From Chloromonas sp. AAM2 (lineage: Eukaryota; Chlorophyta; Chlorophyceae; Chlamydomonadales; Chlamydomonadaceae), in assembly GCA_004335635.1 (NCBI GenBank), contig QAXH01001886.1, positions 62,001-126,000 of the forward strand: 64,000 bases of DNA. The letters are read 5' to 3'. This document shows positions 1-11,331 of this stretch, one piece after another. The notes beneath the pieces were generated by a model. The model did not search any database. It had not been told where the DNA came from and saw only the letters and a program-made list of their open reading frames with translations. A program made the translations under genes and the position numbers. How positions within the stretch are numbered: position 1 is the stretch's first letter; the number at the start of each line of letters is the position of its first letter.

Positions 1-112
1 GCTGCACGGTCTCAAATCATCACTGCAAAGCTGCTTGCTGCCTCAGTGTGCATCAAGGTCAAGACCTAGGCCGATCGTGATTTGTGACTGCTGCCTGCGT
101 GTGTTTGCGCAG

Positions 113-3100
113 CTCCCTGCTGTGCTGCGTACTCTGCTGGACCGGTTGCGCAACGAGATCACTCGGCTGGCCGCCGTGCGCGCGTTCAACACGCTGGCCA
201 CCTCGGCCCTGCCGCTGGACCTGGCGGGGGCCGGGGTGCTGGACCCGGTGATGCAGGAGCTCACAAGCTTCCTTCGCAAGGCCCTCAGGCCGCTCAGGCT
301 GGCATCGCTGCTGGCACTGGAGGTGAGCAGCCCCGAGTTATTGCCATGTGGGCCATGTTCCTGTGTATGAAGCGCTTACGGGGCGCATGCTGCAGAATGC
401 GAAGGCAAAGCACGTCTGGCAGTGCTGTGGTTTTCGGCTCAGCTTGCAACAGCTCACCACAAAGAACTGACGCATGGTAGGCACGTCATGACATTCATTT
501 ATTCAAGCGGCAAAAGCATTATTGTCAGACTGTAAACTCCTGAGCATTGGAGTCATGTGACAGGTTTGCCCAACTGCCTTTTCAATTAGCAAGTGACGAG
601 CATGTCACTGAAGTGATGATTATAATCTGATGCTTTGTGTAGGCCATGTCTGCCAAGTACGGTCAGGCCCTCTCCGGCCCGCTGCTGGCCAGCATGACGG
701 AGGAGGCCTCCTTGCTCATTGCAGACGCCGACCTCTCCCTAGCGGCCCAGGCGCTGCGAACGCTGTCCGTGCTGCTGCGTGTGCAGCCCGCTGCCGCACC
801 CTCAGCTGCACAGAAGGTCAGTGGGGCACAGCAAAACAGTGCATTCTCGAGCATCTGCATTCAAGCTGAACATCAAGTTGCGTACCAGCCATCTCAGTCA
901 GCACTTTGACATGGTGAAGCGGGGCTTGTCTCCACAGCTGCATATTTGCTGCAAGCGGCAACTCATGTAGACCAACTGCCACAAAACGTGACTTGTACAG
1001 GCTTACATGTGCGTTCACTGCTGCTGCTGTGCAGGCACTCCCTGCCGCTCTGGCCCTTGTGCGCAGCCCCTTGCTGCAGGGCGCCGCCCTGGACCAGCTC
1101 AAGACGTTCCTGACGGCCCTGGCCGCCAGCTGCCAGCCGGGCGCCACAGTGGACGAGCTGCTAGTGGCCCTGTTCAGCACAGGCAAGGCAGTGGGCAGCG
1201 CAGCCAGGGGAGCGCCATTGGCAGTGTCTCAGTGTGTGGCGGTGCTGGCCAGGTGTGTGTGAATTGCTGCGCCTCTATACGCCCACCATGCGTTGCACCA
1301 CTCCATCAAGGGATGGCTGTTAAAGTGATCAGTACAAGCCCTCCGCCTTCGCCCAATACTACACGCTGCGTTGCACCACTTGTGGGAGCTGAGCAATCTG
1401 GTGGCGACATTTGAAACGACCTGGGTGGATTGCTTGTGAGAATGGGTTCTCACTGGGACATACGTTGCATCAAGGTACAGTATTTCATAGCTATCTGTGT
1501 GCTGCACGCTATGCAGTTCTGCTGGTGCCACCAAGGTGGCAGACACCGCCAAGGGCCTGCTGGCCGATGTGTCGGGCCGCGACCCGTCTGCCCAGCGCCT
1601 GGCGCTGCTGTGCCTGGGGGAACTGGGCAGGCGGGCAGACCTCAGCGGGCTGCCACAGGTAGGCATCTGGCCTCTTATTGGTGAGGTCGTGGCATGCATG
1701 CTGAGGTCGGGTTCAGTCCTGATGACTGATGCTGTGATTCAGCATGAGATGGTTCGGATAGCAGCCGTCCAGAAGCTGGCCCATTATGAGGCTGGCTGAC
1801 CTCTGTGCGTGATCTCAGTGGGTAGCCTGTGCATGCATTGCGCGTTTGTGCAGCACCATAGCATGTTGAACTGGCAGCGGCGTGAAAGCAACGCATGCAT
1901 CCCGCCCAAGGGCCACATGCAGTACTCGAGTGTTGAGCTGTTCAAAGGGATTGCTTTGAGGCAATAGGTATTTGCCGATTTCAAAAGCCTTGCTGCTGAG
2001 TACATGTTGCTCTCTGTGGCTGCAGGTTGAGGCTGCTATCCGCAGCAGCTTGTCTTCAGACAGTGAGGATGTAAAGGGTGCAGCCAGCCAAGCGCTGGGA
2101 GGCGTGTCGTGCGGCAACTTAAACCAGTGAGTGCAACTCATTCAAGCGAGCTGCACACATTCTCTGGCATGGTTCAGCACTGCAACGCAGGAACGCCTGC
2201 CACGTCTGTGTGTGGTATTCCGCGCCTGCTCACTCACGCCCCAGGCCATGCTCTGCACAAACTCCTTGGCATTGCACTTGAGCCGTGTGCACATCCACCG
2301 TGTCTTACTCTATACCCATACGAACCAATCGATTAGAAGCGGCACGAAGAAACCATTGAGATTGTCCTGCCCTGCTGGTAATGCCTTTGTGCCTTGCCAA
2401 TCTCTTGGCTTTCAACCTTTGCGCGCTTTCAGGTACATGCCCAGCCTGATCCGCATGATCAAGGAGGCTCCAAACGCCAAGGATCAATACCTGCTCTTGG
2501 GGGCATTGAACGAAGTGCTTGCCACCATCTCCATCCCACCCATGCCACAGCAGCCCGACACACCAGCCGTGGTGCAGCCGCAGATGGCGCAAGGTAAAGA
2601 TATTCGATGGAAAGGGGCTGTAAACAGTTGGCACGCACTGTACGCCACGCATATTCTGAGGCTCGCACTGGCAGCCTGCAATGCTTGATTCAGCTTGTGC
2701 TGCTATTGTGGCAAGGTAGAGAAGCTCACTGGGAAGAGACAGACTCACTGGAAAGCGGCAGAAGCCGTTTGACATGCGCTGATGCCACACGTAAATTCTT
2801 TGTCTGAGCTTGCAAAGACCTTGCAAGCCTTGTGATTTGGCTTGCACTTCATGCCGCACGTATACTGGGGCTGGAAACCTCTTGTGCCCGGCGAGTTTTC
2901 TGTCCCATGTCCTGGGCTTGCACGCAGCTTGCGAGCCGTCACTCAATGTGATTTACTGAATTGTGATTGGTTGCAGGTGACCAGTCTGCCGCGCTGTCCC
3001 TGCTGCTGGGCATGGCCGACTCGGCGCAGGAGGAGTGCAGGCTGGTCATTGCAGAGTGCCTGGGCAGGCTGGCACTCTTGCAGCCACAGCAGGTGATCCA

Positions 3101-5520
3101 CACAGCACAAAGTGGCAAGTTGGTGACTGACAGGACGGGTGGGGCCACTTACAGGTCGACGCAAATAGACGGCACCTGGGTCTTTAGTGTGTGTGCACAC
3201 CCTGCGTGCAGGGCCTGAAACGTGGCAGTAATTGAAAAAATGCAATTGTGGAAGGGTTCATTAGGGATTGAGCTGGACAGCGGACGGTAGAGCAGCAATG
3301 CCTGCAGGTGACGCTTTGTGCTGCCTGTTTGACTGCAGGTGCTGGCCGAGTTGCAGAAAAAGCTGTCTGACAGCTCTGCAGGCATGAGAGCAGTGGTGAG
3401 TTGCGTTGGTCAAAGTCACTTGCTCGACCCTGCCTCCGCCATGGCTGGCCCCTTGCGATGTCTGCACACAACTGTCTGCGCATGTACTCCTGCAAGGCGT
3501 CATATCCAGGACGCTACTCTACTGTAGTGACGTGCCTGGCCCTGCGTTTCTCCTTTCAGGTTGTTTCCTCTCTCAAGTATATGGTGACAGAACGGCCCCA
3601 CGCTATCGACGTGCCCCTGACTGCCGCGGTGGGCCCCTTCCTCTTACTCATGTCCGACCCCAATCACAACGTGCGCCGCGCCGCCGTCGTGTCCCTGTCA
3701 GCCATCGCCCACCAGAAGCCTGCCCTCATCGCGTCTTCACGGGACGGTGCACCGCCGCCACTTGTGGGGCTGCTGCCGGCGCTGTACCAGCAGACAGCGG
3801 TGCGGGAAGACCTCATCAGGACTGTCGACCTTGGACCGTTCAAGCACAAGGTGAACCTAGTGGGGGTCGCAGCTCCATGGTCGTGTTTGAGCCAGACTGC
3901 TGTGGTGATTGCATGAGGGTGCGAGGGCGGGAAGACACTGATGGCACCTTGTTGGTACTGATGCTAGGCCGGCTTAAAGCCGTTGCCAGTCAAAGATCAC
4001 AGCATTGTATCGCACTGCCTGCAGCATATGGATCGCCCGTTGGCTTTACACGATGAAGCGTTGTGCATCACCGATTGCCTCTGTGCATGTGTGTGCAGAT
4101 TGACGATGGCCTTGAGCTGCGCAAGGCCGCCTTTGAGGCGCTGGACATCTTACTGGACAGCCCCAGCTGCAGCAGCCTGCTGGACATACCCACCTTCCTC
4201 AAGCACCTGCAGTCAGGACTGGGGTGAGCTGATAATTGCCGTCCCATGCAAACGCTTGAACAAAGCTGACAGCCTGCAATGAAAACCATGGTTCCAGGCA
4301 GAGCTTGTGACCAGCTTGTGACAAGTAACCATCCCGGAGCAATTCATATTGATTGCCGTCCTAGTAGGCTACTCGCCATTGCCAAGTGCTTGAACAGAGC
4401 TGACACCTTCAAACAAAGCCCGCACCACAGCTTGTGGCGAATGTTGCACAATCCATCTGCATTCAACACCGATGAACCTGTTTGCGCTGACGCTGTGGGC
4501 TTTCTCAACTCTGGCAAGCTCATGACAGAGATTGGACCAGTCAGTTTGCAAGAATCTACACGTGCGTTGCCTTGCGGTTGACTAGCCCGCCTGCCTCGCT
4601 GTACATTTGCAGTGACCATGTGGACATCAAGGCACCCTGTCATTTGATGCTGGCTAAGCTGGCCTCCACCTCGCCTGTGGCTGTGCTGTCCGGTGCCGAA
4701 GCACTAGTGCCGCCCCTGGATGCCACCCTCACTTCACGACTCAAGACAGATGCGGTCAAGCAGGAGGTCAGTGGGGCCAAGTCACAACGCAAAGCAGCGA
4801 TGCGCCTCTGCATGCTGCTCTGTATGCAAAAGATGCATTCCTGATGTTGTCCCTGTCGCAGTTTTACATTGACATTTGATTGCCTATTTGTGACAGAACA
4901 CTCAGCTGTAGCTGCCAACCTCTAGTTTCTGAAATGCTTGGGTTCATTCTGGTACTCGTCGCAGCCGCTTCAGAATGGATCTTACCATGGGAGGTGTTTC
5001 CACAAACAGTCATGATACCCATGTGATTGATATCTCATTGGCAGAACAGATTATTCGGGGACGTGCATATGTCTAGCTGGTACCGCTCTTGCCCCTCTCA
5101 GCACAACAAACTTGTTTACTACCTACTGACCTTACACTTTCTGATGTCCTGCGCAGATTGACCGGCATGAAGACATGTTGCGCAGCTGCCTGCGTGCGGT
5201 GCATGCCGTGGCGCTGCTGCCCGGTGTGGAGGCGTGCGCGCCGTTCCAAAACTTCATGAAGCGTGTGGTGCTTGTGGCGCCTATCAAGGACAAGTACACA
5301 GCGGTGAGTGATAAACCCAGCCCAGGCAACAATTTCAACTGAGCATGACTTGGCTTCCCAAGCAAGCACGTAATAGCGCCAGGTGTGCGCAAGCATCATG
5401 GCCGGTGCTTATACAACAAGATTGATTGATTGTCACTAACTCTTAGGGTGGGCTTTTGGTGGCGTGCAGGTGGCGAAGGAGTGGTCGGACGCAAACGCAG
5501 ACCACATGGATGTTGCGTAA
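113..5520 (+). CDS. CAND1: CAND1, cullin-associated NEDD8-dissociated protein (5' part outside window)
   Basis: HEAT-repeat protein that binds unneddylated cullins and exchanges F-box and other substrate receptors on cullin-RING ubiquitin ligases, in nucleus and cytosol. Exons read as 113-322, 643-816, 1035-1252, 1517-1658, 2026-2126, 2433-2593, 2977-3092, 3339-3395, 3560-3850, 4099-4223, 4613-4766, 5157-5303 and 5470-5520, with GT-AG junctions and 649 in-frame codons including stop. Diagnostic stretches are QCVAVL, LALLCLGELGRR, VVSSLKYMVTERPH, DLGPFKHKIDDGLELRKAA and, at the C-terminus, NFMKRVVL followed by KEW. About 648 residues are present, roughly the C-terminal half of a family protein of about 1,230. 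Residues 1-112 of the window look intronic. It is the only gene in its direction here and ends about 230 bases before repeat DNA begins. Family assignment is firm; the exact junction at 1252/1517 is the least certain. Confidence 0.93.
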
Positions 5521-5747
5521 CAGCTACAGGACTCTTAACCTTGGGCCACCGTGTGGCAGACCACTTGTCCTTGGCTTGTGCACATTGGTGCGCCTACTTC
5601 ATCTCTGGCTCCAACTGTGTGTTGGATGGAGATAACAGTGCATGCTTGCCAGTCTGCCTGGCAACAATATCAATGGCTGCATGCAACGGCTCCCGTTCGC
5701 CCACGCCAACCTAAACTCTATCAGGCTCCTGTTGCTGCTGTCTTCTT

Positions 5748-5831
5748 TGGGCCACCTACGGCTTGGCTACCGGCAGTAAATCGTACATGTTTGGGCCACC
5801 TACGGCTTGGCTACCGGCAGTAGATCGTACA
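5748..5831. repeat. Two-copy tandem repeat, about 42 bp
   Basis: A unit of about 42 bases containing CACCTACGGCTTGGCTACCG occurs twice head to tail (about 5748-5789 and 5790-5831), nearly identical. It overlaps the upstream part of the Fanzor-like relic and may be a local duplication within that element. Confidence 0.85.
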
Positions 5832-6349
5832 ATTTGACGTTACAAAGACTTTTTGCCCAGTTGACCAGTCTGAACAGTTGCCAAAGCGCAGAGGCATTGT
5901 AAGATTGGACTGTTTGCTCGGCTGCACGCATTGCTGGCAGTGATGAGGTAGGCAAGGTACCACCTGTCAGCATGCTGTTCTCATGCCGTTTAGTTCACGT
6001 TTGTTAGGAAAAAGCACAAGGGGCCTGGCCTGTAAACTGCACGCAGCAGAAGTGGGTAGGTCAGTGATTTTTGTTTGACCACTCAAGAACTTTGTTCGTG
6101 TGGAATCGCGATGTCAATGCTGCACGCAACATGAGATGCCTGCTGGCGAGTGGTGCGGCTGGTCAAGCGGGCCCTGCGGCCTTGCGCAGATTGGCACGGC
6201 GCAGGGGCGCTGCATCTGTTGAAGAGCTGGAAGTGCTGGAGGCCATTGCTAAGGGCGCGGCTGCGGATGCTGCACTAGAGGAAGCCATTGATCCACAACC
6301 CACTGAAGAGAGAAGTCAAGGGGAGGTTGAGTGCTTGCTTGATGACTGA
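5790..6349 (+). pseudogene. Decayed Fanzor (TnpB-like, OMEGA) nuclease gene, C-terminal part
   Basis: Fanzor proteins are eukaryotic relatives of transposon TnpB, RNA-guided nucleases with a RuvC fold. The open frame 6071-6349 (+) contains VWNRDVNAARNM, which matches the third RuvC motif (catalytic Asp within RDxNAARN), followed by an Ala/Arg/Glu-rich tail that ends at a stop at 6347-6349. Just upstream, another frame encodes a Lys/Cys/His-containing stretch ending VGRSVIFV. The two frames join if one T near 6070 is an insertion. Further upstream, 5787-5882 reads ATYGLATGSRSY in an open frame, a pattern seen before the zinc finger in algal members, and about 5955 reads SDEVGKV, possibly the second RuvC motif. 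Stops at 5880-5882 and near 6065 and the frame change show it is broken. The N-terminal half was not found. The RuvC-III motif is clear; the upstream pieces are inference. Confidence 0.68.
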
Positions 6350-6355
6350 ACCTCC

Positions 6356-6466
6356 CATTATTGGTGGTTAACAGACCCACCATGGGGTGCGATTCCCCTT
6401 GCAGCTAAGTTCATACAGGCTGATCGGATACTAGGCCGATTGAAAATAGGGACTGTCTCTGTACTT
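6356..6466 (+). repeat. Conserved 3' flank of the Fanzor-like relic (copy A)
   Basis: This begins directly after the relic's stop codon. About 100 bases, ending in AAAATAGGGACTGTCTCTG near 6460, are clearly related in order and content to the reverse complement of 24131-24250, and the last 35 bases also to 31361-31395. Shared landmarks are GGTTAA..AGA, CATGGGGT, CTGATCGGAT and ATAGGGACTG. It is probably the right end of the mobile element. In TnpB/Fanzor loci the guide RNA comes from this position, so it is also a candidate guide-RNA region (inference). Confidence 0.6.
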
Positions 6467-7781
6467 CATTGGACATGGGAATGCCTCTGTCAAGGGTCAG
6501 TTGAGGCCCTGTCTAGCTGCCTCGTCTGTTGCCGGTCAGTATGCGAGTCGATCAGCTGTTTAGTTTAGCAGACTCTGGTGCAAACTGCTCTGATTTTATG
6601 CTTGACTAAGCTCAAAAGGGCTATTTTCATGGCTGCACCCCTCCATATTCTGGCGAGGGGCATTGGTTAGGCTGCAGCATCCGTTGCGGAACAGGGAACC
6701 TGAACATCTGCCACAGAGCGCACGCTGGCACAGCGCTTCGCTAAGCACATAAGTGAGTCAGCAGATGCGCAGTCCAGCCAGAGCCAATCTGCATCCCATG
6801 GTGGGTCCCTTTTGCTGCAGCTGGTGCTCTGACAAGCACCCAAGGCCATTGTTGTTGTCCCACACTACTGGCTACCTGCTGTCACAACGTTTCCAGCTCC
6901 AGCTCCAGATGCTACCATGGCAACGATTCAGGCTACACTTTTCTGCTGACCCCAAGGCTCTTGACCACAGCATGTCACAGAGCAGCAATCTTGATCTGGA
7001 TTGCAACTGGCAAGGCTGGGAAAGGGGCTCAGGCAGGCTGTGCTATGCTGTCTCTATCCAAACTGTGGGTTTGGGCTTCTGGCACTGCCTCGGCAAACTG
7101 TGACGCTCGTTCACTGTCGCTCGTTCCTCTAGTGTCTGGAAAGTATTCCTTCACGTAAGCGCGGAGGTGTGAAGCATCTGAGACAACTCAAGTCTGGGCC
7201 ATTACGTGATGCATCACATATGTGCCAGACACATGGTGCGCAATGAGCGGATAAGCAATTGACCAAGTGCCGAGAGAAAAGGCGTCGGTTTTTCGTGGGC
7301 GTCGTGTCACTTCCGCATGTTCAGCAAGAACCTCTGGTGGGAAGTTAGCCCTGCTTAAATGACCATATTGCTGTCATTGTCAGGCAGCATTTAGCATTGT
7401 GTTGAGGGCATCCGTCCACGCGAGCTCTCCCTACAGTTTCGAAGGCATCCCCGTTGTTCTGTCCATGGGCAGAACTACTGTCGCACAGGGGCCTTCCACA
7501 GCCACTACCCTTTTATCTAGTCCCGCAGTAGGACCCGAACATACATTCGGGATTGGTCCCGCAGCAGGCCTGGTGCACACCTCGGGCCTGGGCGAGCAGG
7601 CGATGGCCAAAAGGCCTAAACCTTACCAAGAAGGGCATTGAAGCCACGCTTTCATAGGTGAGCCATTTGAGCCTGGCCTCGCGTGGAATCCGCCTCTGCC
7701 CAATGCCGCCTTCTTGCGCGACCCTGAACCTGCATTGTGTGCCCTTTTGACCTGCGCCTTAGTGCGAGACTGGCATGCACA
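6467..7781. other. Repeat-like DNA without a recognised gene
   Basis: Several short open frames on both strands do not match any family I recognise. 6753-7103 (+) and its minus-strand counterpart at 6667-6849 both look protein-like but are interrupted. 7399-7641 (+) starts with an Ala/Gly/Thr-rich stretch containing MGRTTVAQGPSTATTLL, and about 7655-7790 is open in another frame. These may be exons of the kinase gene downstream or decayed transposon coding sequence. No RNA gene or clear promoter was seen. Confidence 0.4.
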
Positions 7782-8210
7782 ATGCCAGGTTGCCTCATGC
7801 AGGCGGTTGTGCGTCAGCAAACCTTTCTCGATACCCCGCACATGCAGGCCGTCGAACACAAAATGATGCGGTCGTCCTCAAACCAAACGGCGCTGCAATC
7901 ACGGCAGGATAAGCTGCGACCTTGTGAAACAAGAGTCACCAGCAAGGTATGTGTACAAGGGATGACAGTGCTGACGTCGGCAAGACTGACTGCTGACATG
8001 CACATGCACAGCCCAGGTGTGTTTAGTAATGGCAATGGACGCATTCTGCGTGTAAAAAAAAAAGGTGTTTGCCAGTTCTGGGACAGTTTTGGTATGGCCA
8101 ATGGTGGCTCTGTGAAAAATGGTGCGTCTGCTTACAGGAAATTTGGGTGGCTCCAAAACTGACAGTGAGGTCACCATATACGAAACACACGCCCTAACCT
8201 GAAGACACGA

Positions 8211-11200
8211 ATGGCACCACCTGCGGTATCATTTTCTGTGCAGGTGTGCCGTCCGCTTACATGCCGTGCCGTTATCACTCGCTTTGCCAGGGATTCTGTT
8301 CTCATCAGTACTGAGCAGGTGGACAGAGTGTACCAACGCAATGGTATATCCGTAGCTGCAGATGAAACCAGCCGGACTAAGAAGCCAGCCAGCAGGCCAG
8401 CCACAGCGGCAAGCCCAGCCAGTACCCCACTAAACCCACCACTACTAAGAACTGCACACTCTCGTTCTAAGCCAGGCAAGACTGACAACACAGACGCTGG
8501 TTCACCAGCAGCTGCATCACCCCAGGCTGCAGCGCAATTCAGTCAAGCCGAGGACACACGATTCAGAGCATTTGATTTTAGTGATGATGACCTAGACAGT
8601 GACCTTCCCAGACATGCACGCTTCCGGTCGCCTCTTGCTTCTGTGGTTGCCGCAGCAACCATCATCTCCTCTTCTGCCACACACACTAGAGACGCTGCAA
8701 CGGTAATGAGCGACAATAGATTCCCTGCCCGGCCATTCAAGGACAGCCATGCATCAGTACAGCTCATGCGCCAGGTTGCCATGCACCAACAAAACGTCTG
8801 GGCTCAGGCTACCAAGTTCACGATTGCTGCAGCCCAGCTGGCTCAGGCCGTGCCTGCAGCTGGATCAGCTATGGTTAAGGCAGCTGCTGATGCAGCCGCA
8901 GCAACCCTGAGCTCCTCAGCTGGACCCTGGGGCATGAATGCTGTGGCTGCTGGGGTGGCAGAGCAGTGGAGTGAGGATCTAGCTAGGATGCAGGACGCAT
9001 GGATCGCTCTCCGGGCTCGTGGTGGCACCTTGCAAGACCTTCAAGCAAAGGTACAGCACACGACATGCCCATTCATTGAAAGTAGGGAGAAATAGGGCAT
9101 TCGGTTCTTTGAATTACAGAGTTATGCTCGTTCGCCAACCGTTTGACACACATGTCTTACTCTCCTTTGCTTCCAGAAATCACGCCAGTACCCATGCCCA
9201 CACACTGCACAGCAGATTATGGCATCCTGCTCCGTTCATAACCTGGACTGACAGGGCGCCGGAACATGATCTACAGTCCAAGTGTGTCAATCCGCACTGA
9301 CACTTACTGGGTGTTTGCGGCATGCAGGTGGATGCCCTGCAGGCCGAGCGTGACAGCCTGTCAGTCCAGCTCGAGGAGGCGAGTCGACGCGCTCAGTTTG
9401 CCGAGTCCGTGACGTCGGGCCTGGCCGCCCGCTTAGACTCACGCGAGGCGCTGCGCACGCTGGATGATGCCATGCAGGTGTGTGACGCCATGCACATGTC
9501 ACCAGGGTGGCACATATCCAACGCAGGTGCATAACCTATCCACATGCCACCACCACTTAACTTTCATTTTCACAGCTCGTTACCAAGGGCGCCAGGTCAA
9601 TGGTGTTAGTTTTAGTTCCGTAACTTCAGGGTCGTGCATCTTTGTGTTGCAGGTGTTTCGTCGCCACATCAGCAGTGTGCCTGCTGACCTCACGCCCTCC
9701 ATGTTCAAAGAGCAGCCAGAGGACATCATCGGCAAGGGTGGATGTGCAACCGTCTACAAATGGGACGTCGGCAAAACGGAGTGGGCCGTGAAGAGCGACC
9801 CCATCACACACCGCAGGGCGCACATGCGCGAGTTTGACCCGCAGCGCTGCGGTGACCTGCTGCCCGCCTTCCTGCCCCCGCATGCCAACATAATGGCCCC
9901 CAGGGCCTGGTGGGTTGGTCCCTTGGCACAGACACCGCAGCAGCATGCAGTCACCATGGCCAAGCAGCCATCTGCCACGCCTGGATTCAAGCTGTTCACT
10001 CTGTATGAGCGGTACAGCTGCTCCCTGTGGGACCACATGCAGACACTGCATACCGCCAAGCAGCAGCAGGCACCGAGCCCTGCCACGCAGCCAACAGCAC
10101 CGAAGGCAGGAGCAGATGCGGCAGCTGGCGGCCGGGAGGCATTGCTACTGGACCTGCGTAGCTTACTGACAGTTGTGCGTGATGTGGCGTCTGCTTTGGA
10201 GCATCTAGCCCAGCACAGGGTGGTGCATGGGGACGTCAAGATGGAGAATGTGCTGTTGGTGCTGCAGCCAGACGCAGCGCAGCCAGGAGGAGGGGCGGCG
10301 CCAGTGGATGCAGGGAAACCCAACATGCGCGTCGCACGCGCAGTGCTGATTGATTTTGGCCTTTGCTGCATGATGCCACAGGGCGTGGAGAAGCTTCAAG
10401 CAAGGTGTGTCAAGTGTGCCGAATTTCGTGCGGGTGGTCTTGCTTGGCTGCACACTGATCCTGCTGTGCGCACCAGCATCTGGACCATGTGCGATTGCTC
10501 CAGCTGCAGATGCAGTAGTAGAACACACCGATGAAAACCAGCAGCTGGGAGGGTTCATTGCACTCGCACGTGTGCATGCACTTAGCCAGGAAGGGTCATG
10601 CTCATTGGCTGTTGACTGTTGTGTGTTTCAGGGGCGGCACCTGGCTGTTCAAGGCTCCTGAGCAGATGTCCGGTCCCCCCGGCATGTGCCTGGGCGGTCA
10701 GGAGCGTAGCGCCACCCCCCATGTGGAGCTAACCACGGACGTTTGGGCTCTGGGGGCACTCATCGCCATGCTGTGCAACAACGGAGTGCTGCAATCCAAG
10801 CCAGGCCTGCCCTTTGGTGTGCCTGCAGACCAGGTGGGTTGCGATCCTCTGCATCCGACTCAGCTGGCGTGCATGCTCCGTGCCTGTTCAAGGAAGCAGG
10901 CGTTGAATCATCACAAGCAAATCTAACAGGCTGGGCCCAGCGAGACACGTTTACTGAGTGTCAGCTCAGCATGCACTTGACTGCTGCGGACACAGTGGAT
11001 ATGGCCAACCATGCATTGAGTGTTCGCTTGTGTTGCGCAGCTGCTTAAGTGGGGTGACCGGCCCAAGGGCACCTCCATGGAGCCCTTCTACATGACATGG
11101 GACGATGTGCTGCCCAAGCTGCCCGGGGCCAGCGGTGCCCTCCTAGCCAAGGCAGAGCCCTTTCCTAGCGGTTGTGCCGTGACGGAGAGCGCTGCAGCGC

Positions 11201-11331
11201 TGCAGTACGCGCATGTCATGGCGCTGCTCAGGCGCCTGGCATGGGGCTGCATGCAGGTGGAGCCAAGCCAGAGGCTGAGTGCTGCACAGGTCAGGGCTGC
11301 GGCTGCAGACGCCCTGTCACACCTGTGCTAG
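8211..11331 (+). CDS. Serine/threonine-type protein kinase with long N-terminal extension
   Basis: Exons read as 8211-9050, 9328-9477, 9653-10404, 10632-10833 and 11041-11331, giving 744 residues from the ATG at 8211. Residues 1-280 are Ala/Ser/Pro-rich and low in complexity, and 281-330 look like coiled coil (DALQAERDSLSVQLEEAS). The kinase domain follows: glycine loop IGKGGCATVYKW, the ATP-binding Lys in WAVKSDP, catalytic loop VHGDVKMENVLL (HGD in place of HRD), metal-binding DFG in LIDFGLC, then FKAPEQM and DVWALG. All catalytic residues appear present. An acceptor at 8243/8244 and an open, in-phase stretch ending at a GTATGT donor after 7946 (ATG at 7782) suggest the true 5' end may lie upstream, making 8211-8243 intronic. 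The substrate is unknown, and the kinase subfamily cannot be assigned. Confidence 0.82.
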
